Positions 23,994 through 33,999 of a stretch of 64,000 nucleotides of DNA are shown piece by piece. The position numbers and the translations under genes were made by a program. The notes beneath the pieces were generated by a model, which was given only the letters and a program-made list of their open reading frames with translations, was not told where the DNA came from and made no database searches. Origin of the DNA: Actinomadura madurae (GTDB taxonomy: Bacteria > Actinomycetota > Actinomycetes > Streptosporangiales > Streptosporangiaceae); contig NZ_FOVH01000009.1 of NCBI RefSeq assembly GCF_900115095.1, forward strand, positions 248,001 through 312,000, read 5' to 3'. The stretch's first letter is position 1. The number at the start of each line of letters is the position of its first letter.

Positions 23994-25016
23994 TCAGCGG
24001 CGGCCGGGGCGAAGCGGGCCGCAGCTGCCGCGCACGACGAGCTCGGCGGGCAGCAGGACGGGCCCGCCCCTCCCCCGCCGCGCGGGCTCGCGCAGCAGCA
24101 GCTCGCAGGCGCGGTAGCCGATGTCGTGGCCGGGCCGGGCGACGGCGGTGAGCGGCGGATCGCACAGCTCGGCCCAGGCGACGTCGCCGACCATCGCGAT
24201 CGACACGTCGGCGGGGACCCGCAGGTCCAGCTCCCGGGCGACGAGGACGGCGGCCTCGCCGAGCAGGTGGCCCGCGGCCAGCACGGCGGTGACGTCCGCG
24301 CGGCGCTGCAGCAGGCCGGCGGCGGCCGCGTAGGCGGCGTCGCGGGCGGGGCGGGCGGCGACGACCAGGTCCTCCTCCACCGGGACGCCGAGCTGGGCGA
24401 GCGTCTCGCGGAACGCGCGCTCCCGCACCCCGGACGGGCATCCCGGGGCGCCGCCGAGGAACCCGATGCGGCGGTGGCCGAGCCCGGCGAGGTACTCGGT
24501 GAGGGACCGGACGCCGCCCGCGTCGTCGGCGAGGACGGACGGGATGTCCGGCCGCCCCGGCAGCACGCGGTCGGCGAACACGACGCTGGAGCACACGCGG
24601 GCGGCGGCGGCCCAGTCGGCGGCGTCCCCGGCGGGCAGCGCGATGATCCCGTCGACCCGCTGCTCGACGAGCCGCTCGACGATCTCGGCCTCGCGGGCGG
24701 GGTCGCCGTGCGCGGCGTCCACGATCACGTGCTCGCCGAGGCTGCGGGCGCAGGCCAGGACGCCCGCGACGAGCTCGGCGCAGAACGGGTCGGTGACGTC
24801 GGGGACGATCAGGCCGATGCCGCCGGTGCGGCGCAGCTTCAGCCCCCGGCCGAGGGCGCTCGGGCGGTAGTCCAGCCCGGCGGCGGCGGACAGCACGCGC
24901 TCGCGGGTGGCGGCGCTGACCGAGCCCGTCCCGGAGAACACCCGCGACACCGTGGCGATGCCGACGCCCGCCGCCGCGGCCACGTCCTTGATCGTCGCGG
25001 GCCGCCGTGCCGTCAT
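23994..25016 (-). CDS. LacI family repressor of the sugar transport genes
   Basis: The 340-residue regulator shows the LacI DNA-binding head ATIKDVAAAAGVGIATVSRVF and hinge RPSALGRGLKLRRTG. The periplasmic-binding-protein-like sensor core follows (about 65-335). It is divergent from an MsmK-type ATPase. Two LacI-type palindromes (25074-25087 and 25139-25150) lie between the two start codons, so it most likely represses both genes and releases on binding a sugar. The inducer is not evident. Confidence 0.93.
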   Translation of the reverse strand: MTARRPATIKDVAAAAGVGIATVSRVFSGTGSVSAATRERVLSAAAGLDYRPSALGRGLKLRRTGGIGLIVPDVTDPFCAELVAGVLACARSLGEHVIVDAAHGDPAREAEIVERLVEQRVDGIIALPAGDAADWAAAARVCSSVVFADRVLPGRPDIPSVLADDAGGVRSLTEYLAGLGHRRIGFLGGAPGCPSGVRERAFRETLAQLGVPVEEDLVVAARPARDAAYAAAAGLLQRRADVTAVLAAGHLLGEAAVLVARELDLRVPADVSIAMVGDVAWAELCDPPLTAVARPGHDIGYRACELLLREPARRGRGGPVLLPAELVVRGSCGPLRPGRR

Positions 25017-25073
25017 CCTCGGACCGTCCTTTCCGGGCGCCTTCCGATCATCTTCTCACGACCCCCTCTCCCC

Positions 25074-25087
25074 TGGAAACGATTCCA
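25074..25087. promoter_or_regulatory. LacI-type operator O1
   Basis: TGGAAACGATTCCA is a near-perfect palindrome around the central CG. It lies 58 bp upstream of the lacI-type start, fitting autoregulation. The sequence matches the common LacI/CcpA-family half-site GGAAAC. Confidence 0.75.
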
Positions 25088-25138
25088 TGATGTTTACTCC
25101 AGCCAATGCAATGAAAGCCCTGCTCGGCAGAGGGTAAG

Positions 25139-25150
25139 GGAAACGTTTCC
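25139..25150. promoter_or_regulatory. LacI-type operator O2
   Basis: GGAAACGTTTCC is a perfect 12-bp palindrome ending 15 bp before the ATPase start, placed to block its promoter or early elongation. It shares the half-site with the operator at 25074, and the two centres are about 64 bp apart. Confidence 0.78.
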
Positions 25151-25165
25151 AACAAGGGGTACCGG

Positions 25166-26413
<1,248 letters not shown>

Positions 26414-26420
26414 CCCCGCC

Positions 26421-26477
26421 CCGGACGAAACGGTGCCCACGGCCTGGAGAAGGCCGTGGGCACGTTTCGTTGTCCGG
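26421..26477. terminator. Strong bidirectional terminator
   Basis: A 13-bp perfect stem (GTGCCCACGGCCT with AGGCCGTGGGCAC, loop GGAGA) is extended by the outer pairs CGAAAC/GTTTCG and CCGGAC/GTCCGG. It lies between the convergent ATPase and permease genes, and serves both. Confidence 0.85.
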
Positions 26478-26492
26478 TCGTTGTCCGGGGGC

Positions 26493-27449
26493 CTACTTCA
26501 CCGAGCCGGCGAGGACGCCCTGGACGAAGTAGCGCTGGAAGGCGAAGAACACGACCAGCGGGACGATCAGCGACAGGAACGCGCCGGGCGCGAGGATGTC
26601 GATGTTGCCGGTGAACTGCCGCATCTGGGACTGCAGCCACTTGGTCATCGGCTGCGCCTCGGTGTCGGCGAACACCAGCGCGACCAGCAGGTCGTTCCAC
26701 ACCCACAGGAACTGGAAGATGCCGAGCGAGGCGATCGCCGGCCCGCCCAGCGGGAAGATCACCCTGCGGAAGATCGTCCACTCCGAGCCGCCGTCCATCC
26801 GCGCCGCCTCCAGCAGGTCCCGGGGGATCGCCGCGAAGAAGTTGCGGAGCAGGAAGATGGCGAACGGCAGGCCGAACGCGACGTGGAACAGCACCACGCC
26901 GGTGACCGACCCGAACATCTGGAACCCGCCGAAATCGATCTTGCCGTACAGCTTGGCGACCGGGATCAGCGCCACCTGGACGGGCACGACCAGCAGCGCG
27001 ACGACGACCATGAACAGCCAGTCCCGGCCCGGGAACTCCATCCACGCGAACGCGTAGGCGGCGAGCGCGGCGATCGCGACCACCAGCACCGTCGCCGGGA
27101 CGGTGATCAGCACGGTGTTCCAGAACGAGTCGACGAAGTCGCTCTTGTCCAGCAGCGCGCTGTAGGACTCGGCGGTCAGCTGCGTCGGCTTGGTGAAGAC
27201 CTGCCACCAGCCGCCCGCGCTGTTGTCCTCGTTGGAGCGCAGCGAGGCGACCAGCAGGCCGAGGGTCGGCACCAGCCAGAACAGCGCGATCAGCACGAGC
27301 AGCGCCTGGGCGGCGCCGCCGCCGAGCCTGCCGACGATCCGGGCGGCCACGCCGCGCCTCGGCGCGCCCGCCGCGCCGTCGCCGCCCCTGCCCCCGTTCC
27401 CGCCGGCCGCCGGGGACGGCGCCCCGGCCTCCTTCTCCGCGGTGCTCAT
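26493..27449 (-). CDS. Carbohydrate ABC importer permease (MalG type)
   Basis: The 318-residue inner-membrane permease has six hydrophobic segments. The EAA motif lies at about residues 215-245 (AAIPRDLLEAARMDGGSEWTIFRRV split across the loop), where the ATPase docks. The N-terminal 30 residues are Gly/Ala-rich and hydrophilic. The C-terminus VQGVLAGSVK is the usual MalG-family end. ATG 27449 overlaps the stop of the partner permease by 4 bp. It is the last gene of the four-gene operon and ends at the bidirectional terminator. Confidence 0.93.
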   Translation of the reverse strand: MSTAEKEAGAPSPAAGGNGGRGGDGAAGAPRRGVAARIVGRLGGGAAQALLVLIALFWLVPTLGLLVASLRSNEDNSAGGWWQVFTKPTQLTAESYSALLDKSDFVDSFWNTVLITVPATVLVVAIAALAAYAFAWMEFPGRDWLFMVVVALLVVPVQVALIPVAKLYGKIDFGGFQMFGSVTGVVLFHVAFGLPFAIFLLRNFFAAIPRDLLEAARMDGGSEWTIFRRVIFPLGGPAIASLGIFQFLWVWNDLLVALVFADTEAQPMTKWLQSQMRQFTGNIDILAPGAFLSLIVPLVVFFAFQRYFVQGVLAGSVK

Positions 27450-28834
27450 GAGCGCTCCTGCCGCAGTCGCCGGATGTTGAACAGCATGGCGGGCAGCACG
27501 AGCACGAACAGCAGCACGGCGATGGCGCTGCCGGCGCCCTGGTCGTTGCCGCCGCCGAACGACTCGGTCCACATCTGCAGCGCCAGCACGCTGGCGTCGG
27601 GTTCGCCGCCGCCGATGATGTAGACGAGGTCGAACACCTTCAGGACGTTGATGACCAGCGTCACCAGCACGACCATCAGGACGGGTGCGAGCAGCGGGAT
27701 CGTCACCCGCCGGAACACCTGCCACTCGGTGGCGCCGTCGACGCGGGCCGCCTCCAGCGCGTCCCGCGGGATGGCGGCGAGCCCGGCGGCGATCAGCACC
27801 ATCGCGAACCCGGACCACACCCACAGGTACGACCCGATGATCGCCGGTGTGATCAGCGTGCCGCCGAGCCACTCCGCACCGCGGTAGGCGGCGGTGAAGT
27901 TGTCCTTCGGGAGCCGGATCATGAACGCCCCGTCGGGCACGTCCCTCATCGTGAAGGTGCCGTCGGCGCTCGTGGTCGCCTCGGCGACCACCTTGCCGTT
28001 CTGCACGACCTCGACCTTGATCCCGGGCAGCCCGGACTCGCCGGCGTTCGGGACGTTCTGCTGGCCCCCGCCGCCCTTGGTGAAGTCGAACCAGACCGCG
28101 CCGGTGAGCTGCCCCGGCTTGGCCGCCGGCGGCTGCGCGGCGGGCTTGGCGTCCTCCGGCAGGTACTCGGGCTTGACCTTCAGCAGCGGGAGGAGCGCGG
28201 TCTGGCCCGCCGAGTACGACCGCACCGAGCCGACGGAGCCGTCCTCGTCCTGCCGGACGACGGCGTTGCCGCCGCTGCGCGGTCCCGCGCCGGGGTAGGT
28301 CGTGTCCTTGGCGAACGTGTCGTGGATCGCGACCATCGCGGCGTTGGCGATGCCCTTGTCGGGGTCCTGCTGGTACACCAGCCGGAAGATCACGCCGGAG
28401 GCGAGGAACGAGATCGCCATCGGCATGAACACCACGAGCTTGAACACCGTGGCCCACCGGATCCGCTCGGTGAGCACGGCGAACAGCAGGCCGATGACGG
28501 TCACCACGGTGGGCGCGACCACGACCCAGATCGCGGTGTTGCGCACCGCGACGAGGTTGTCGTGTCCCTTGAAGACCCCGGTGTAGTTGTCGACGCCGAC
28601 GAACGAGTCGCCCGAGGCGTCGAACAGGCTGCGGATCACCGAGTACACGATCGGGTAGACCACGAGGAAGCCGAGCAGCACGAGCGCCGGCAGCAGGAAC
28701 ATCATGGCCAGCCACGACGGCGGGGTCAGCCGCTCGCGTCCGGGGCGGGCCGGGGACGCCGCGGCCGGCGGGCCGACGGCGGCGGCGCCGCCGGCCGTCG
28801 CGGCCGGCGGCACCTCCTCATTCGGAGCCTTCAT
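27446..28834 (-). CDS. Carbohydrate ABC importer permease (MalF type) with inserted domain
   Basis: The 462-residue permease has TM1 at about 41-65, TM2-TM3 at about 100-150, further membrane segments after 325 and the EAA loop AAIPRDALEAARVDGATE (about 353-370). Between residues 150 and 325 lies an extracytoplasmic insert. Its second half (about 268-314, GLPGIKVEVVQNGKVVAEATT followed by DGTFTMRDVPDG) looks like a CNA-B/carboxypeptidase-regulatory-like beta domain. Typical MalF-type proteins of this size class have about 300 residues. It pairs with the downstream permease and the binding protein. Confidence 0.9.
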   Translation of the reverse strand: MKAPNEEVPPAATAGGAAAVGPPAAASPARPGRERLTPPSWLAMMFLLPALVLLGFLVVYPIVYSVIRSLFDASGDSFVGVDNYTGVFKGHDNLVAVRNTAIWVVVAPTVVTVIGLLFAVLTERIRWATVFKLVVFMPMAISFLASGVIFRLVYQQDPDKGIANAAMVAIHDTFAKDTTYPGAGPRSGGNAVVRQDEDGSVGSVRSYSAGQTALLPLLKVKPEYLPEDAKPAAQPPAAKPGQLTGAVWFDFTKGGGGQQNVPNAGESGLPGIKVEVVQNGKVVAEATTSADGTFTMRDVPDGAFMIRLPKDNFTAAYRGAEWLGGTLITPAIIGSYLWVWSGFAMVLIAAGLAAIPRDALEAARVDGATEWQVFRRVTIPLLAPVLMVVLVTLVINVLKVFDLVYIIGGGEPDASVLALQMWTESFGGGNDQGAGSAIAVLLFVLVLPAMLFNIRRLRQERS

Positions 28835-28858
28835 CCAGGGATTCCCTACTCGTCGGCC

Positions 28859-30175
28859 CTACTTGTAGGCCTTGGCGGCCTCGGCCTCCAGCTTGGCCTG
28901 CGTGCCCTTGACGTCCGTGGGGTTCTGCACGAACTGGCGCAGCGCCTCCCACTCGCCCTTGCCGGGCGTCGCGCCGAACGCGGCGGGCGCCAGGTCGGAC
29001 ATGTCGTAGCGGGCCGCGTCGCCGGACTTCTGCAGCTGCTCGATCAGCTGCTTGGCGATCGGGTCGGAGTAGGCGCTGGAGGGCACGTTCTTGTTCGGCG
29101 TCAGGTAGCCGCCGAGCCCGGCCCACACCTTGCCCGCCTCGGGGGAGGCGAGGAACTTCATCAGCTCCTGGGCGCCCTTGCCGTCCTTCAGCGCGACCGC
29201 GACGTCGCCGCCGAGGATCGCCGGGGCGGTGTCGCCGGCCTGCGGGAACGCGAACACCTTGGCGTCGGTGCCGACCTTGGCCTTGGTGGTGGCGATGTTG
29301 GCGGCGGCGAAGTCGCCGCCGTAGACCATGGCGGCCTTCTCCTGCCCGAAGACCTGGGTGACCGACTCGTCGAACTTGGTCTTGGTCGCGGTGGCGACGC
29401 CGCCGTTCAGGAAGTCGGGCTTGCCCCAGATCTCGGCGAGCGTCTGCAGCGCCTTGCCGACCGTCGGGTCGGTCCACTTGATCTCGTGCTTGGCGAGCTT
29501 GTCGTAGTTCTCCGGCCCGGCCTGCGACAGGTAGACGTTCTCGAACCAGTCGGTCAGCGTCCAGGAGTCCTGCGGGCCGGCGGCCAGGGTGACCGGGGTG
29601 GTGCCGGCGTCCTGCAGGGTGCCCGCGGCCTTGGTCAGGTCGGCCCACGTGGCGGGCGGCTGGACGCCGGCGTCCTCGAACACCTGCGGCCGGTACCACA
29701 GGATCGACTTGTAGGCGGCCTTGACCATCACGCCGTAGGTCTTGCCGTCGGAGGAGCCGAGCTCCTTCCAGTACGGCGCGAAGTTCTTGCCGACCTCGGC
29801 CACCACGTCGTCGCCGAGGGGCTTGAGCGACCCCTTCTCGGCGTACTGCTGCATCAGGCCGGGCTGCGGCAGGATCGCCACGTCCGGCGGGTTCTTGGCC
29901 TCGATGCGCGGGCCGAGGTAGGCGTCGGTGTTCTCACCGGTGGAGGCGTAGTTGACCTTCGCGCCGGTCTTCTTCTCGAACGCCTGCAGGACCTTGCGGA
30001 AGTTGGTCTCCTCCGGGCCGGTCCACTTGGCCGCGACCTCGATGGTGGTGCCCTTGAGCGCTCCCCCGCCCGCGGGCTCGGATCCCTCGTCGCCGTCGTC
30101 GCCGCCGCACGCGGCGGCCGCGGACAGGAGCATCGCCGCGGTTACGGCGATGCCTGTCAGCCTGCTGACCCTCAT
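28859..30175 (-). CDS. Carbohydrate-binding lipoprotein of the ABC importer
   Basis: This 438-residue extracellular solute-binding protein has a lipoprotein signal peptide ending LSAAAAC (Cys23), so it is lipid-anchored outside the membrane and may be N-acylated by Lnt. Family features are EVAAKWTGPEETNFRKVLQAFEKKTG and PPDVAILPQPGLMQQYAEKGSLKPL. The central NP-fold residues (SILWYRPQVFEDAG, TPVTLAAG) fit alpha-glucoside or oligosaccharide binders. The sugar itself is not determinable. Its start overlaps the ATPase stop by 4 bp (ATGA). Confidence 0.92.
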   Translation of the reverse strand: MRVSRLTGIAVTAAMLLSAAAACGGDDGDEGSEPAGGGALKGTTIEVAAKWTGPEETNFRKVLQAFEKKTGAKVNYASTGENTDAYLGPRIEAKNPPDVAILPQPGLMQQYAEKGSLKPLGDDVVAEVGKNFAPYWKELGSSDGKTYGVMVKAAYKSILWYRPQVFEDAGVQPPATWADLTKAAGTLQDAGTTPVTLAAGPQDSWTLTDWFENVYLSQAGPENYDKLAKHEIKWTDPTVGKALQTLAEIWGKPDFLNGGVATATKTKFDESVTQVFGQEKAAMVYGGDFAAANIATTKAKVGTDAKVFAFPQAGDTAPAILGGDVAVALKDGKGAQELMKFLASPEAGKVWAGLGGYLTPNKNVPSSAYSDPIAKQLIEQLQKSGDAARYDMSDLAPAAFGATPGKGEWEALRQFVQNPTDVKGTQAKLEAEAAKAYK

Positions 30176-31401
30176 TCCTCATCCTCCCTGAGCGGACCGG
30201 CGTCGTCGGATCCCCAGATCGACGCGCCGGACTCGATATCGAAGAAGTGCAGGCGGCCGGTGTCGACGTGGATCGTCACCGGGTCGCCCACCTTCACGCG
30301 GGTGCGCGGGCTGAACCGCGCGACCAGGTCCGTGCGGGGGCTCTCCAGGTGCCCCAGCACGTCGGTGCCCGCGTCGCGCGCGAGTTCCTTGGTGTCCTCG
30401 GTGACGACCTGGGACGCCTCGACCGCGAAGTGGACCAGCACGTCCGAGCCCATCGCCTCCACGAGGTCGGCGGTGGAGGTCAGCCCGGACCCCTCGGGCG
30501 TGTCCACCAGCTCGGAGTCCTCCATGTCCTCGGGGCGGATGCCGACGACGACGTCGCTCCCGAGGCGGGACGCGAGGGCGGGGCGCTCGGTCAGCACCGC
30601 GGCCGGCAGCGTCAGGGTCTGGCCGCCGATCTCCAGGCGCGGGTTCTCCGCGTCGCCGGACAGCGTGCCCTGGATCAGGTTCATGGCCGGGGAGCCGATG
30701 AAGCCGGCGACGAACAGGTTCGCCGGCCGGTCGTAGAGCTCCTGCGGCGGGGCGACCTGCTGCAGCTCGCCCTTCTTCATCACCGCGACGCGGTCGCCGA
30801 GCGTCATCGCCTCGGTCTGGTCGTGGGTGACGTAGATCGTGGTGACGCCGAGGTCGCGCTGGATGCGGGCGATCTCGGCGCGCATCTGCACCCGCAGCTT
30901 GGCGTCGAGGTTGGACAGCGGCTCGTCCATCAGGAACGCCTGCGGCTCGCGGACGATCGCGCGGCCCATCGCGACGCGCTGCCGCTGCCCGCCCGACAGG
31001 TTGCGGGGCTTGCGCGACAGGTGCTCGGTGAGGCCGAGGATGTCGGCGGCGCGGTCCACCTTCTCCCTGATCTCGGCCTTGGGCAGCTTGCGCAGCGACA
31101 GCCCGAACCCGATGTTGTCGCGGACCGACAGGTGCGGGTAGAGCGCGTAGCTCTGGAAGACCATCGCGACGTCGCGGTCGCGGGCGGGCACCCGGTTGAC
31201 GACCCGGCCGCCGATCGTGACCTCGCCCTCGGAGATCTCCTCCAGCCCGGCGACCATCCGCAGCGCGGTGGTCTTGCCGCAGCCCGACGGGCCGACCAGG
31301 ACGAGGAACTCCCCGTCGTCGATGTGCAGGTTCAGGTCGGTCACGGCCCGCGTGCCGTCGGGATAGACCTTCCCGACGCCGATCAGGTCGACCTCTGCCA
31401 C
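30172..31401 (-). CDS. Second carbohydrate ABC importer ATPase (MsmK/UgpC type)
   Basis: The 409-residue ATPase leads the operon ATPase-binding protein-MalF-MalG. It shows Walker A GPSGCGKTT, LSGGQRQRVAMGRAI, Walker B FLMDEPLSNLDAKLR, VTHDQ and the C-terminal regulatory domain. GTG 31401 is preceded by GAGGAG. No copy of the GGAAACG operator lies upstream. Instead there is an imperfect GGTACG/CGTTACC palindrome at 31529-31546, so control may differ from the LacI-linked ATPase. Having an own ATPase in the operon while a second one lies 4 kb away is unusual. Confidence 0.93.
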   Translation of the reverse strand: MAEVDLIGVGKVYPDGTRAVTDLNLHIDDGEFLVLVGPSGCGKTTALRMVAGLEEISEGEVTIGGRVVNRVPARDRDVAMVFQSYALYPHLSVRDNIGFGLSLRKLPKAEIREKVDRAADILGLTEHLSRKPRNLSGGQRQRVAMGRAIVREPQAFLMDEPLSNLDAKLRVQMRAEIARIQRDLGVTTIYVTHDQTEAMTLGDRVAVMKKGELQQVAPPQELYDRPANLFVAGFIGSPAMNLIQGTLSGDAENPRLEIGGQTLTLPAAVLTERPALASRLGSDVVVGIRPEDMEDSELVDTPEGSGLTSTADLVEAMGSDVLVHFAVEASQVVTEDTKELARDAGTDVLGHLESPRTDLVARFSPRTRVKVGDPVTIHVDTGRLHFFDIESGASIWGSDDAGPLREDEE

Positions 31402-31587
31402 GGCGTCTCCTCTTCGTCACGGCACGTCGATGCGGAGGAACACGATTTACCCCCGCGTAACAATGCAACAAGGAGGTACAGGGCAGACCGCCCGGACCGC
31501 AATACGCAGGGTGCGGGCTGACGCATTTGGTACGTAGATCGTTACCGACCCGTTTCCGGGTCAATTTGCGCCGTCCGAAAACGAGGC

Positions 31588-31619
31588 GAGGGCGCGGAAC
31601 GAAACCCGTCCGCGCCCTC
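31588..31619 (-). terminator. Terminator of the Xaa-Pro peptidase gene
   Basis: GAGGGCGCGGA pairs perfectly with TCCGCGCCCTC across a 10-nt loop, 25 bp beyond the leftward peptidase stop. No U-run follows. Confidence 0.7.
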
Positions 31620-31643
31620 GTCCGGCGTCCGCTCCCGCGGTGG

Positions 31644-32753
31644 TCAGTCCACGATGACCAGGCCGCGCCCGGTGACGTTCAGCGGCTCGTGGCCGTCCTC
31701 GGTGCACACGACGATGTCCTCGATGCGGGCGCCGTGCGGGCCGGGGTAGATGCCCGGCTCGATCGAGAACGCCATGCCGGGCTCCAGCGGCTCGCGGTTG
31801 CCGGCGACGATGTAGGGGTCCTCGTGCGACTCCAGCCCGATGCCGTGCCCGGTGCGGTGGAAGAAGTGCTCGCCGTACCCGGCGGCGGCGATGATGTCGC
31901 GGCCCGCCGCGTCCACCGCCTCGGGCGTGGCCCCCGGCCGGACGGCCTCCGAGGAGGCGCGCTGCGCCTCCTCCAGCACCCCGTAGTAGGCGAGGTACTC
32001 GGCGGGCGGCTCGCCGACGCAGTAGTTGCGGGTCGAGTCCGAGCAGTATCCGCTCGGCATCGTCCCGCCGATGTCGACCACGACGGGCTCGCCGTGCCGG
32101 ATGGCGCGGTCGGAGAGCTCGGCGTGCGGGTTCGCGCCGTTCGGGCCGGACCCGACGATCACGAAGTCGACCTGGGCGTGCCCCTCCGCGATGATCGCGT
32201 CGGCGATGTCGCGGCCGATCTCCCGCTCGGTGCGCCCGGCCTCCAGCAGGTCCGGCACGCGGCTGTGCACCCGGTCGATCGCCGCGCCGGCCTCGCGCAG
32301 CGCGGCCACCTCGGCGGCGGACTTGCGGATCCGCAGGCCGCGCAGCACCGGGCCCGCGGCGACCTGCTCGGCGTCCGGCAGCGCGGCGCGGAACCGCAGC
32401 GCCATCACCGCCCACATCCGGTCCGCGACGGCCACCTTCGCCCGCCCGCGCGGCAGCCGGGCGGCCGTCAGGGCGTAGGGGTCCTCGGTCTCGTCCCACG
32501 GCACCAGCTCGATCCCGAGCGCCCCGGCCGGCGACGCCTGCGCCGCGGGGACCTCCAGCCGCGGGACGACCAGGAACGGCTCGCCCTCCGCGGGCACCGC
32601 CAGGCAGGTCAGCCGCTCCAGCTGCTTCGCGTCGTAGCCGGTGACGTAGCGCAGGTCCGGCCCCGGCGTCAGCAGCACGGCCCCGAGGCCCGCCTTCGCC
32701 ACCGCCTCCCGCACCAGCCCGACGCGCTCCCGCGGATACAACTCCGTCGTCAC
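31644..32753 (-). CDS. M24 family Xaa-Pro peptidase
   Basis: This roughly 369-residue M24 (pita-bread) metallopeptidase probably removes N-terminal residues before proline. The creatinase-type N-terminal domain (VLLTPGPDLRYVTGYD) is followed by the catalytic domain. The latter has metal ligands in VVVDIGGTMPSGYCSDSTR, HRTGHGIGLESHEDPY, FSIEPGIY and ARIEDIVVCTEDG. GTG 32753 is preferred: GGAG lies 6 nt before it. ATG 32765, in frame and 12 bp upstream, has no ribosome binding site. Confidence 0.9.
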   Translation of the reverse strand: MTTELYPRERVGLVREAVAKAGLGAVLLTPGPDLRYVTGYDAKQLERLTCLAVPAEGEPFLVVPRLEVPAAQASPAGALGIELVPWDETEDPYALTAARLPRGRAKVAVADRMWAVMALRFRAALPDAEQVAAGPVLRGLRIRKSAAEVAALREAGAAIDRVHSRVPDLLEAGRTEREIGRDIADAIIAEGHAQVDFVIVGSGPNGANPHAELSDRAIRHGEPVVVDIGGTMPSGYCSDSTRNYCVGEPPAEYLAYYGVLEEAQRASSEAVRPGATPEAVDAAGRDIIAAAGYGEHFFHRTGHGIGLESHEDPYIVAGNREPLEPGMAFSIEPGIYPGPHGARIEDIVVCTEDGHEPLNVTGRGLVIVD

Positions 32754-32870
32754 ACCCGTCTCCATTCCTCTGTCCCGTCCGATGACCCGGTCCTGTCCGA
32801 TGACCCGGTTCCAGGATCGCAGGAGCGGCGGAGCGGCGCGGCGTCGGACCCGCGTGGCAGCATGTGCGTC

Positions 32871-33791
32871 ATGGGTGGGCTGATGCTGCTGGACACGCCG
32901 TCGCTGTACTTCCGCGCCTTCTTCGGGGTGCCCGAGTCGGTGAAGGCGCCCGACGGCACGCCGGTGAACGCGGTGCGCGGCCTCATCGACATGATCGCGC
33001 GGCTCGTCCAGGACCGGCGACCCGACCGCCTTGTGTGCTGCATGGACGCCGACTGGCGGCCCGCGTTCCGGGTGGCCGCGCTGCCGTCCTACAAGGCGCA
33101 CCGCGTCGCCGGCGACGGCGGCGACCAGACGCCGGACGCGCTGGAGGCGCAGCTTCCGATCATCGACCAGGTGCTGGACGCGTTCGGGCTGGCGCGCGCG
33201 GGCGTCCCCGGCTACGAGGCCGACGACGTGATCGGGACGCTGGCCGTCCGGGGCGGCGCGCAGGGGCCGGTCGACATCGTGACCGGCGACCGCGACCTGT
33301 TCCAGCTCGTCGACGACGCCGGTCCGGTCGCCGTCCTGTACACGGCGCGGGGCATCCGGAACCTGCAGGTGATGGGCGAGAAGGAGGTCGCGGCCAAGTA
33401 CGGCATCCCGGGCCGCGGCTACGGCGACTACGCGACGCTGCGGGGCGACCCGAGCGACGGGCTGCCCGGCGTGCCGGGCGTCGGCGACAAGACCGCGGCG
33501 GCGCTGGTCACCCGGTTCGGGTCGGTCGGCGGCATCCTCGCGGCCCTCGACGCGGGCACCGACGAGGGGTTCCCGGCGGGCGCCCGCCGCCGGATGGAGG
33601 CGGCCCGCGAGTACCTCGCCGCGGCCGAGACGGTGGTCCGGGTCGTCACCGACATCGACGCGCCCGAGCTGGCGGGGCTGGACGACCGGCTGCCCGCCGA
33701 GCCGCGCGACGCCGCGGCCCTCGTGGAGCTCGCGGACCGCTGGAACCTCTCCAGCCCCGTCAACCGCCTGCTGAACGCCCTCTCCCGCTGA
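32871..33791 (+). CDS. 5'-3' exonuclease (DNA polymerase I N-domain type)
   Basis: The 306-residue protein is a stand-alone flap/5' nuclease like the N-terminal domain of PolA. It has LMLLDTPSLYFRAFFG, GYEADDVIGTLA and the acidic metal site VTGDRDLFQLVDD. The helix-hairpin-helix follows as SDGLPGVPGVGDKTAAALVTRFGSV in two pieces. It likely removes RNA primers or flaps during repair. ATG 32862 is an alternative start in the same frame, and neither has a clear ribosome binding site. The gene is divergent from the peptidase gene. Confidence 0.92.
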   Translation: MGGLMLLDTPSLYFRAFFGVPESVKAPDGTPVNAVRGLIDMIARLVQDRRPDRLVCCMDADWRPAFRVAALPSYKAHRVAGDGGDQTPDALEAQLPIIDQVLDAFGLARAGVPGYEADDVIGTLAVRGGAQGPVDIVTGDRDLFQLVDDAGPVAVLYTARGIRNLQVMGEKEVAAKYGIPGRGYGDYATLRGDPSDGLPGVPGVGDKTAAALVTRFGSVGGILAALDAGTDEGFPAGARRRMEAAREYLAAAETVVRVVTDIDAPELAGLDDRLPAEPRDAAALVELADRWNLSSPVNRLLNALSR

Positions 33792-33999
33792 CCGTCCGAG
33801 ATTTCACTGCAATTTACGCCAAAAGTGTCAGAAGACGCAGACAGCGCGTTCCCCGGCGTGCAGCATGCGGAACAGTGAGGGGTTCTCATAGGCACATGCA
33901 GGCGACCGGTACCCGCGGCACTGGGCCTCACCGCCCCACTCCCCCCATCTGCCGCGGGTGCCGGTTCACCCCGAACCCCGGACCGGAGACGGACGTGCC

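Noticed and set aside
23960..24000. Hairpin with five Ts at the end of the lacI-type gene as terminator
   Set aside because: The stem is only 6 bp and overlaps the coding end, so support is too weak.
31529..31546. GGTACG/CGTTACC palindrome as an operator of the sugar operon
   Set aside because: The arms are imperfect and the site lies 128 bp from the start; I mention it but do not call it.
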